Shown piece by piece: positions 46,530 through 57,802 of a DNA stretch of 64,000 nt (position 1 is its first letter; each line of letters opens with the position of its first letter). Made by a program: the position numbers and the translations under genes. Under the pieces are notes generated by a model, which did not search any database, was not told the origin of the DNA, and saw only the letters and a list, made by a program, of their open reading frames with translations. Origin of the DNA: Primulina eburnea (Eukaryota > Streptophyta > Magnoliopsida > Lamiales > Gesneriaceae); NCBI RefSeq assembly GCF_022965805.1, contig NC_133101.1:17269054-17333053 (forward strand). Direction: 5' to 3'.

Positions 46530-48316
46530 TGTTGGGACTCGGGCTCTAACTCAATTCTTTTGGGATTTATTGGATCTTTGCTCGAAAATGTGGGTCAAAA
46601 TTTTGCTTTTTAATATTCAATCATATGTAAACATAAAGCATGTCATTATTATTTAAACAACCATAATGTACATACACATATGTCTGATATAAACATACAC
46701 GATTATTTAAAAGTTCCGTACAAGTCTAGTACAATAACAAGTAGTCTGCTTCTACTCCCGGCATCACCACACTATCAACTCTCTCTTCAACGACGTGACC
46801 CTGTACCTGCCCCACCTGTTGCCAAGTACACATACAGACAAGACAACAGTCGGATAACTCCGGTGAGAATAAATCCCAGTATAAAACATGTATGCATGCA
46901 ATGTAATGAATCATATACAAAAGCATAGCGTATATCCATGTACATGAAATAAATCTAAAACATGTAAAGGAATACAAATCTGTATTCAACATCTAGTTCT
47001 TCACTCGACTCATTTCTACTCTAGGGATCTCGGTGTGAATAAGACGGTCTGTCACCTACCCAACCACTCGGGGTGACGATACGTCTTATTCCTAGACTTC
47101 GGTCAACTCTGTATCGAGGGTCTACACATAGAGTAAATCTACTACTATGCGTCGATACACCGAAACGTCTAGTTTTGGCCAATCTGCCAATATCTCCTAT
47201 CTCAGGACTCGAATATAAATCAATAAACAAGACATTACATAATCAAATGTAATAACAATCTAGTATGTGATTTAGGGAAACTCGCATCAAATCTGAATCG
47301 AGTTGTGCAATCCCGTGACCACATGAATTATACCTTTCGTCGCACAATGTCTGTCGAGATCTTGAAGTAGGAATGTCGAGTCTGACAATAACAACTCTGA
47401 AAGGCAATGTAGACATGCAATATCAATTCTCAATTCAATTCAGCACATATACAATTCAATACTCGGTTTTGATACAATTCGACAGCATAACAGCGTAATC
47501 TCGCGATACCGATAACTCAATAACATCATACTCAATCACAAGCAACTCATACTATCATCAAAACATCAACATATATTCTGAAATCTGTAAATATCCTAAC
47601 TCATATATGCTAGAAATTTCGAACAATAGCATACGGTCTCCAAATTTCGATCCGGTAACGAATATATCATGCTCAGTATATCAAGAACTTATATTCTAAA
47701 TCAAATCTGAATTTCCCCCAACATGAATATCTGAAATATGCTGAAACTGCAAGAAACTTACTTCCTTTTGTAGCCAATGATGCAAGGATCAGTAATCTCT
47801 ACTCGGATTCAAAATCGGATGCACCCATCTTTCAAAACTAATGTTCTAATCTACCTTGAAGCTTGAGGATTCTTTGGAGGAGGAGCTCGGTTCTTGTTTC
47901 TGAATGAAACAATGAGGTGTCATTTCAAAGTATATATATATCATGCCAAGTGTCAACATAAAAATCAAAGGTGGCATTTCGCATGCAGCACCGCGGGTGC
48001 GGTGGCTCAAGAGCGCGGGTGCGCTGTGCTCACGGCGAGTTCATCTAAAAGTGCAGCACCTAGACCGCGGGTGCGGTCCCTGCATGACCGCGGGTGCGGT
48101 CTCACCACCGCGGGTGCGGTCTTGCTTGCACCGCGGGTGCGGTCTTGCTTCGCACAAATCCACTAATTTCCTCTCAATGCACCGCTGGTGCGGTCCTTCC
48201 TGTACCGCGGGTGCGGTGTGGCTTCGGCCCAGCTTCACAATTCTTATTTAAATGTCATGCATTCTTACCTTTACAAGTCTAACATCAATGCCAGTTGATA
48301 ATTCTCGAGCCTTACA
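46530..48316 (-). repeat. family A LTR between X and X' (1787 bp)
   Basis: Complete LTR (TGTTGGG at 46530, CTTACA at 48316; the terminal CCCCACA is mutated). It is nearly identical to 53708-55494, sharing the mutated end and AGAACTTATATTC near 47690. The polypurine tract lies at 48317-48330. Confidence 0.92.
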
Positions 48317-48418
48317 TTTCTCCCCCTCTTAGACAGGAGTTCGTCCTCGGACTCGTAAGCAAATAATCATGCAAGTATATACAACACAGTATAATCAAAA
48401 TTGAAAGGAAGACTCACA

Positions 48419-51276
48419 TCATATGACTAGCTGGGGATGTTTCTGTCTCATCTCAGACTCTGTCTCCCAAGTTGCTTCCTCAATGCCATGACGACTCCAT
48501 TGAACCATTACAAGCGGAATGATCTTGGTTCTAAGCTGTCTCTCCTTCCGATCAAGAATCTGTATCGGTCTTTCAACATAGCTCAAGGTCTGATCTAACT
48601 CGGTTTCGTCAGGCTGAATGACATGAGAATCATCCGGCATGTATCTGCGCAACATCGATACATGAAAAACGTCATGTATACCGGACAATGAGGGAGGAAG
48701 AGCAAGTCTGTAAGCTCGATCGCCAATCTTCTCAAGTATCTCATATGGACAGACGTATCTAGGAGACAACTTCCCACGCTTGCCAAATCTGACAACGCCT
48801 CTGAAAGGTGAAATCTTCAAAAATACTCTGTCTCCCTGCTCAAATACCAACGGTCTGCGTCTGATATTGGCGTATTTCGCTTGCCTATCCTGTGCCGTCT
48901 TCATTCTCTTTTGAATGATCTTCACTTTCTCGATCATCTCACGAATCATATCATGCCCCAAATCTGGTACCTAAGAGATCTCATCCCAGTACAACGGAGA
49001 TCTGCACTTTTTCCCGTAAAAAGCTTCGAACGGTGCCATCTCAATGCTAGTCTGATAGCTGTTGTTGTATGAAAACTCACACAACGGCAATCAATCTTGC
49101 CAACTAGTACCAAAGTCTAGTACTACAGCTCTCAGCATGTCCTCTAAAGTCTGGATAGTCCGCTCTGACTGTCCGTCCGTCTGATGATGATAAGCAGTGC
49201 TCAGGTGTAAAGTCGTACCCAAAGCCTGCTGCAAGCTGTGCCAAAAGTGAGAAGTAAATCGTGGATCACGATCTGATACGATCGACTTCGGCACACCGTG
49301 TAATCTGACGACCTCTCTGACATGAAATTCTGCCATCTGATCGTGTCGATAGGTCATTCTGTACGGAATAAAGCACGCTGATTTGGTCAGTCTGTCTATC
49401 ACAACCCAAATCGCGTCACAGCCCCGCGAAGATCGAGGCAACTTCGTCACGAAATCCATGGAAATGTGATCCCATTTCTATTCAGGAATAGACAAACTCT
49501 GGAGTAAACCTCCGGGCTTCTTTCTTTCTGCCTTCACCTGCTGGCAATTCAAACACTTAGACACAAATTTTGCAATATCTGTCTTCATCTGCTTCCACCA
49601 GAATTGCGTCTTCAAATCATTGTACATCTTTCTTCCACCAGGATGAATGCTGAACCGACTACAGTGTGCCTCTGACATGATCTGTCGTCTCAGATCTGAA
49701 ATCTCTGGCACTACTAAGCGGTTATTCACATACAGAACAAAATCTCTAACCTGATACTCTGATATATGACCAGCTCTGACCATATCAATCGATCTCTGAA
49801 CACTCGGATCAGTTTTCTGCGCTTCTTTGATCCTCAAAATCAGATCTGGCTCAATCTGAATCGCAGCAAGTCGCAACGGTCTACTCTCTGTATCAAATGT
49901 CAACCCAGACAAGCAACAATCCTCTACTAAATTCGATACACCTACTGTCGATAAGGAAAGAGCACATACCTTTCGACTCAAGGCGTCTGCCGCTGCATTC
50001 GACTTCCCTGGATAGTACTTGATCTCGCAATCAAAATCTTTCAGCAGATCAAGCCATCGTCGCTGCCTCATGTTCAACTCTGACTGAGAAAAGAGGTACT
50101 TCAGGCTCTTATGATCGGAATAGATCTCAAATTTCTCGCCATACAGATAATGGCGCCAGATCTTGAGTGCAAAAACAATCGCCGCCAATTCAAGATCATG
50201 AATCGGATAACGGATTTCGTGCGGCTTCAGCTGTCTAGAGGCGTACGCTATCACGTGCCCTCGCTGCATAAGAACACACCCTAGTCCTCTGTGAGATGCA
50301 TCACAGTATACAACGAACTCACCTGTACCTGAAGGAATCGTCAAGACAGGCGCACTAGTCAGCCTCTTCTTCAGCTCTACGAAACTGGCTTCACAATCTT
50401 CGGACCACACAAATGGCATATTTTTCTGTGTCAATTGGGTGATAGGCTTCGCTATACTGGAGAAATCTCGGATAAAACGACGATAATACCCGGCTAGACC
50501 CATGAAACTGTGTATCTCAGGCACAGAAGTCGGTCTCGGCCAACTGATAACAGCCTCAACTTTACTCGGATCTACCGCAATACCATCTCCAGATATAATG
50601 TGACCCATGAAAACAACCTGTCTCAGCCAAAATTCGCACTTGGACAGTTTAGCATACAATTGCTCTTTTCTCAAAGTCTTCAATACAATTCTCAGATGCT
50701 CTGCATGCTCAATCAAATTCTTCGAATATACCAAAATATCATCAATAAACACAATCACAAAATCATCTAAATATCTCTGAAAAATGCGGTTCATCAAACT
50801 CATAAACACCGCAGGTGCATTCGTTAAACCAAAAGGCATAACGATAAACTCGTAGTGCCCATACCTGGTCCGGAATGCAGTCTTCGGAATATCAACGTCT
50901 CTAACTCTGAGCTGATGATACCCTGATCTCAAATCAATCTTCGAGTAAACCGAAGACCCCTGTAACTGGTCAAATAAGTCGTCGATGCGAGGCAAAGGAT
51001 ACTTGTTCTTTACTGTTGCCTTGTTCAATTGTCTGTAATCAATACACAGTCGCATCGAACCATCTTTCTTTCTAACGAAAAGCACCGGAGCACCACAAGG
51101 AGATACACTGGGTCTGATGTATCCCTTGGACAAAAGATCTTCCAACTGTGCTTTCAATTCTTTCAGTTCGATAGGCGCCATCCTATACGGAGCTCTCGAA
51201 ATAGGAACACTGACTGGCACAAGATCTATGCTAAAATTTACCTCTCGAACCAGAGGCAACCCTGGAATCTCATCTG
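48419..51276 (-). pseudogene. pol: X' pol: RT, RNase H, integrase
   Basis: Same layout as X. A 593-residue open stretch (51259-49478) covers RT, RNase H and the HHCC domain. It ends at SIPE-stop (TGG to TAG), followed by stops at about 49088 (TCA to TGA) and 48971-48973 (shared TAG). The first two stops are shared with Y but not X. Sequence left of about 50,310 resembles Y; sequence right of about 50,371 resembles X. The RT catalytic box FIDDILVYS is intact. Confidence 0.92.
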
Positions 51277-51513
51277 TGACTACTGTTAGACACTATATGC
51301 TTCAGTTTGAGGGGCATGAGATTGATTTAGACTGTGTAGTACTTAGTTTAGCTGATTTTGACTGTATAGTTGGCATAGACATGTTGACCAAGTACAGGGC
51401 CACTGTAGATTGTTTCCACAAGATTGTCAGATTCAGACCCGACATGACAGATGAGTGGAAATTCTACGGCAAGGGTTCCAGATCTCGGATTCCCTTAGTA
51501 TCTGCTCTGACTA
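51272..51513 (+). pseudogene. inverted protease-region fragment in X', left part
   Basis: Duplicate of 44165-44406 (offset 7107 bp) with the same ATCTG junction and the same stop-free stretch. Confidence 0.88.
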
Positions 51514-53557
51514 TGTAATGCCCGGTTACTCGTACAAATGATAATAATGCGTTTATGTCGTTTATTATGTAGTTATTTAACTCGTTAGATTCCACGTGAT
51601 GATTGAAGTATCAATATTGAGATTGAACATGACTTTTATATTGCCCATGGTATATTGAGAATGAATATATGTCTAAATAGTTAGAGTAAGATGTGTAGGT
51701 AATGATAGTGTAATGGAAGTTGTGGGAAATGAGATGTAAATATGGTAGTTCGTACGGGTTTTAGTATAATGATTTGAATATTGATCCAAATTTTGTGAGG
51801 CCTTAACCATTAGAAAGCTAAGATATAATGCTACAACTTTCACGTTTTGGGTTTTGTCCAAATCATTGTGGAAGACAAGCCAAAAGCGCCCCGAAGTGAG
51901 TTGTGTGTATCGTCACTCCTACAATGACACATGTTAGGAGAATGGGCATAACCTTTTACTCAGACCTCCAAATGACCTGAAACCAATGGGAAATTCAAGC
52001 CAAGACATAGAGCTACAACTTCCTAGTTTACCACTTTTCCAGATTATGAACGGAAGAGATGTTTCTGGAGCGATCTTTGACGAAGTAGTGCGCAGAGGCA
52101 GAACAGGTGGCGCCCGAGCGGTAAGATTTTACCGCCCGAGCGCCGGTACTTTACAAGCTCACCAATTTTACAGAACATATGGCGCCCGAGCGGTAGAATA
52201 TGACCGCCCGAGCGCCAGTGCACGAAAATTTTACCTCTTGGACAGAACATTCCGCGCTCGAGCGGTAGAAAACTACCGCCCGAGCGCCGCCTTATATATA
52301 TATGGATAAGTTTCGACTTTCTAAGCCATTTTATCAGCTCTCCACTCTTATACCAGCAAGAAACTCGAGAGAAAAATCTAAAAAACATCCTCCAAAGCTT
52401 CCTTCTTCATTCCTTTCAAAGTTTTGAGGTTAGAAGTTTATTCTCCATCACAAGAACTTCATAAGGGTGTAAGTTTTCTTCTCTTTTAGTTATGGTACAT
52501 GTAGGTGACAATAAAGGAATGATTTTCATCTAGTTTATGCAATAGTGACTGAATTATTGGTATATTTGACAGTATAGGAGCGAGAAACATCATCTCAAAC
52601 AAGTATTCGTACGATTGGACTGTAAGTTGGCATGTTCTTGAAGTAATACATGAGTAATATTATGAATTTCAAATGCATCTCATTGTCTATTGATATATGT
52701 ACATTGTTAGTATGTTTATTGATGAAAACATAGCACCATATTCCATTGTTATGTATTAAATATGTAAGGAACTCATGAATATTGATGATGGGTGCTATGT
52801 CATGAACAAGAACATGAACATGAAAAGAAAAGGATTGATTTACATGATATAGAGCTTGTTGACATCATGGGTGGTTTTAAGTCCACCAAAGCTATTGGCC
52901 AATATATGTTCATGGGGCGTGGGGTTGCCAAAGGTTGCTCCCTGACGTCCAACACAGTAGTAGCTATATAATAAAGAAAGCACGGTAGTACAGGTCAACT
53001 AATGAAGCTCAAGTACAAAAATGAACATTGAATATATGCTACGGTATGACATGTTTTTAAGATTCATTGTTGTCAAGACTTGATATGTATGTTCCTTCGA
53101 TGCATATTGATACGTATAAGTGCCAACTTATTGAGTTTTATAAACTCACGTAGCTCATGTGTTACAGGATCAGGTAGTGAAGATGCCTAGGATGCCGGTT
53201 CGCCAATGGATGCTTGTGACGTGCCCTACCTCGACAAGAACCGGGACTTCTTATTGTATAGCTTCCGCATATGTATTGTAGTAAATTTTATATGAGGGTT
53301 TGAAACAAGTTCCATGTTATGTATGATGATACAAAGTATGTTGGTATATGAGAATATGTTTATAAATGTGTATGAATAGTATTGCTTGAGTTTTGGTGTA
53401 TACAAAATATAGGGACATCATGCCAAAATTTTTATAAACCATCAAAGTGATGCCTCTTGTTTGATTTACTTCATACTATAGTTATATCATTCAAACCTTA
53501 TTTGATTACAAGTATAAGTATCATTAATCATGTCAAGTATAGAGTAAGGGTGTGATA
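51514..53557 (+). mobile_element. D2: solo LTR of family D (2044 bp)
   Basis: Tandem duplicate of D1 with the same GACTA flanks (51509-51513, 53558-53562). Starts TGTAATGCCCGG. It differs from D1 by very few substitutions, one T in a run near 53500, and one additional 72-bp hairpin unit. Confidence 0.88.
52109..52303 (+). promoter_or_regulatory. D2 promoter: three GC hairpins and TATA
   Basis: Hairpins lie at 52109-52144, 52181-52216 and 52254-52288, spaced 72 and 73 bp. ACAGAAC stands before units 2 and 3, and the TATA run is at 52293-52303. The third unit is absent from D1. Confidence 0.77.
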
Positions 53558-53707
53558 GACTATGAGTAGACTGCTTCAGAGAGGAGCAAATGGCTTTTTT
53601 ATATATTCAGTAGATCTACTGAAGTCGAGCCCAGCATTGGCAGATCTGCCAGTGGTTTGCGAGTTTGAAGATGTAGAAATTAGGAGGCGTTGAAAACAAA
53701 GAAATGT
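53558..53707 (+). pseudogene. inverted protease-region fragment in X', right part, plus filler
   Basis: Duplicate of 46380-46529 (offset 7178 bp), including the 32-bp filler, which proves the two units share one rearranged ancestor. Confidence 0.85.
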
Positions 53708-55494
53708 TGTTGGGACTCGGGCTCTAACTCAATTCTTTTGGGATTTATTGGATCTTTGCTCGAAAATGTGGGTCAAAATTTTGCTTTTTAATATTCAATC
53801 ATATGTAAACATAAAGCATGTCATTATTATTTAAACAACCATAATGTACATACACATATGTCTGATATGAACATACACGATTATTTAAAAGTTCCGTACA
53901 AGTCTAGTACAATAACAAGTAGTCTGCTTCTACTCCCGGCATCACCACACTATCAACTCTCTCTTCAACGACGTGACCCTGTACCTGCCCCACCTGTTGC
54001 CAAGTACACATACAGACAAGACAACAGCCGGATAACTCCGGTGAGAATAAATCCCAGTATAAAACATGTATGCATGCAATGTAATGAATCATATACAAAA
54101 GCATAGCGTATATCCATGTACATGAAATAAATCTAAAACATGTAAAGGAATACAAATCTGTATTCAACATCTAGTTCTTCACTCGACTCATTTCTACTCT
54201 AGGGATCTCGGTGTGAATAAGACGGTCTGTCACCTACCCAACCACTCGGGGTGACGATACGTCTTATTCCTAGACTTCGGTCAACTCTGTATCGAGGGTC
54301 TACACATAGAGTAAATCTACTACTATGCGTCGATACACCGAAACGTCTAGTTTTGGCCAATCTGCCAATATCTCCTATCTCAGGACTCGAATATAAATCA
54401 ATAAACAAGACATTACATAATCAAATGTAATAACAATCTAGTATGTGATTTAGGGAAACTCGCATCAAATCTGAATCGAGTTGTGCAATCCCGTGACCAC
54501 ATGAATTATACCTTTCGTCGCACAATGTCTGTCGAGATCTTGAAGTAGGAATGTCGAGTCTGACAATAACAACTCTGAAAGGCAATGTAGACATGCAATA
54601 TCAATTCTCAATTCAATTCAGCACATATACAATTCAATACTCGGTTTTGATACAATTCGACAGCATAACAGCGTAATCTCGCGATACCGATAACTCAATA
54701 ACATCATACTCAATCACAAGCAACTCATACTATCATCAAAACATCAACATATATTCTGAAATCTGTAAATATCCTAACTCATATATGCTGGAAATTTCGA
54801 ACAATAGCATACGGTCTCCAAATTTCGATCCGGTAACGAATATATCATGCTCAGTATATCAAGAACTTATATTCTAAATCAAATCTGAATTTCCCCCAAC
54901 ATGAATCTCTGAAATATGCTGAAACTGCAAGAAACTTACTTCCTTTTGTAGCCAATGATGCAAGGATCAGTAATCTCTACTCGGATTCAAAATCGGATGC
55001 ACCCATCTTTCAAAACTAATGTTCTAATCTACCTTGAAGCTTGAGGATTCTTTGGAGGAGGAGCTCGGTTCTTGTTTCTGAATGAAACAATGAGGTGTCA
55101 TTTCAAAGTATATATATATCATGCCAAGTGTCAACATAAAAATCAAAGGTGGCATTTCGCATGCAGCACCGCGGGTGCGGTGGCTCAAGAGCGCGGGTGC
55201 GCTGTGCTCACGGCGAGTTCATCTAAAAGTGCAGCACCTAGACCGCGGGTGCGGTCCCTGCATGACCGCGGGTGCGGTCTCACCACCGCGGGTGCGGTCT
55301 TGCTTGCACCGCGGGTGCGGTCTTGCTTCGCACAAATCCACTAATTTCCTCTCAATGCACCGCTGGTGCGGTCCTTCCTGTACCGCGGGTGCGGTGTGGC
55401 TTCGGCCCAGCTTCACAATTTTTATTTAAATGTCATGCATTCTTACCTTTACAAGTCTAACATCAATGCCAGTTGATAATTCTCGAGCCTTACA
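53708..55494 (-). repeat. family A LTR between X' and Y (1787 bp)
   Basis: Complete, nearly identical to 46530-48316. The polypurine tract follows at 55495-55508. It works as the 3' LTR of Y. Confidence 0.92.
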
Positions 55495-55596
55495 TTTCTC
55501 CCCCTCTTAGACAGGAGTTCGTCCTCGAACTCGTAAGCAAATAATCATGCAAGTATATACAACACAGTATAATCAAAATTGAAAGGAAGACTCACA

Positions 55597-57802
55597 TCAT
55601 ATGAATAGCTGGGGATGTTTCTGTCTCATCTCAGACTCTGTCTCCCAAGTTGCTTCCTCAATGCCATGACGACTTCATGGAACCTTTACAAGCGGAATGA
55701 TCTTGGTTCTAAGCTGTCTCTCCTTCCGATCAAGAATCTGTATCGGTCTTTCAACATAGCTCAAGGTCTGATCTAACTCGGTTTCGTCAGGTTGAATGAC
55801 ATGAGAATCATCCGGCATGTATCTGCGCAACATCGATACATGAAAAATGTCATGTATACCGGACAATGAGGGAGGAAGAGCAAGTCTGTAAGCTCGATCG
55901 CCAATCTTCTCAAGTATCTCATATGGACCGACGTATCTAGGAGACAACTTCCCACGCTTGCCAAATCTGACAACGCCTCTGAAAGGTGAAATCTTCAAAA
56001 ATACTCTGTCTCCCTGCTCAAATACCAACGGTCTGCGTCTGATATTGGCGTATTTCGCTTGCCTATCCTGTGCCGTCTTCATTCTCTTTTGAATGATCTT
56101 CACTTTCTCGATCATCTCACGAATCATATCATGCCCCAAATCTGGTACCTAAGAGATCTCATCCCAGTACAACGGAGATCTGCACTTTTTCCCGTATAAA
56201 GCTTCGAACGGTGCCATCTCAATGCTAGTCTGATAGCTGTTGTTGTATGAAAACTCACACAACGGCAATCAATCTTGCCAACTAGTACCAAAGTCTAGTA
56301 CTACAGCTCTCAGCATGTCCTCTAAAGTCTGGATAGTCCGCTCTGACTGTCCCTCCGTCTGATGATGATAAGCAGTGCTCAGGTGTAAAGTCGTACCCAA
56401 AGCCTGCTGCAAGCTGTGCCAAAAGTGAGAAGTAAATCGTGGATCACGATCTGATACGATCGACTTCGGCACACGTTGTAATCTGACGACCTCTCTGACA
56501 TGAAATTCTGCCATCTGATCGTGTCGATAGGTCATTCTGTACGGAATAAAGCACGCTGATTTGGTCAGTCTGTCTATCACAACCCAAATCGCGTCACAGC
56601 CCCGCGAAGATCGAGGAACTTCGTCACGAAATCCATGGAAATGTGATCCCATTTCTATTCAGGAATAGACAAACTCTGGAGTAAACCTCCGGGCTTCTTT
56701 TTTTTCTGCCTTCAGCTGTTGGCAATTCAAACACTTAGACACAAATTTTGCAATATCTGTCTTCATCTGCTTCCACCAGAATTGCGTCTTCAAATCATTG
56801 TACATCTTTTTTCCACCAGGATGAATGCTGAACCGACTACAGTGTGCCTCTGACATGATCTGTCGTCTCAGATCTGAAATCTCTGGCACTACTAAGCGGT
56901 TATTCACATACAGAACAAAATCTCTAACCTGATACTCTGATATATGACCAGCTCTGACCATATCAATCGATCTCTGAACACTCGGATCAGTTTTCTGCGC
57001 TTCTTTGATCCTCAAAATCAGATCAGGCTCAATCTGAATCGCAGCAAGTCGCAACGGTCTACTCTCTGTATCAAATGTCAACCCAGACAAGCAACAATCC
57101 TCTACTAAATTCGATACACCTACTGTCGATAAGGAAAGAGTACATACCTTTCGACTCAAGGCGTCTGCCGCTGCATTCGACTTCCCTGGATAGTACTTGA
57201 TCTTGCAATCAAAATCTTTCAGCAGATCAAGCCATCGTCGCTGCCTCATGTTCAACTCTGACTGAGAAAAGAGGTACTTCAGGCTCTTATGATCGGAATA
57301 GATCTCAAATTTCTCGCCATACAGATAATGGCGCCAGATCTTGAGTGCAAAAACAATCGCCGCCAATTCAAGATCATGAATCGGATAACGGATCTCGTGC
57401 GGCTTCAGCTGTCTAGAGGCGTACGCTATCACGTGCCCTCGCTGAATAAGAACACACCCTAGTCCTCTGTGAGATGCATCACAGTATACAACGAACTCAC
57501 CTGTACCTGAAGGAATCGTCAAGACAGGCGCACTAGTTAGCCTCTTCTTCAACTCCACAAAACTGGTTTCACAATCTTCGGACCACACAAATGGCATTTT
57601 CTTCTGTGTCAATTGGGTGATCGGCTTCGCTATACTGGAGAAATCTCAAATAAAACGACGATAATACCCGGCTAGACCCATGAAACTGCGTATCTTCGGC
57701 ACAGAAGTCGGTCTTGGCCAACTGATCACAGCCTCAACTTTACTCGGATCTACCGCAATACCATCTCCAGATATAATGTGACCCAAGAAGACAACCTGTC
57801 TC
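55597..57802 (-). pseudogene. pol: Y pol: RT end, RNase H, integrase
   Basis: Continues the polyprotein after the stop at 57805. Lesions: CGA-to-TGA at about 57640, an A-run change at about 56700 (frameshift), SIPE-stop near 56655 (shared with X'), a 1-bp loss at about 56618, a TCA-to-TGA stop at about 56269, the shared TAG at 56149-56151, and a small rearrangement at about 55675 that breaks the last residues. RNase H ([13 protein letters not shown]) and integrase motifs ([27 protein letters not shown]) are otherwise readable. The Glu region reads AYHHQTEGQ. Confidence 0.9.
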
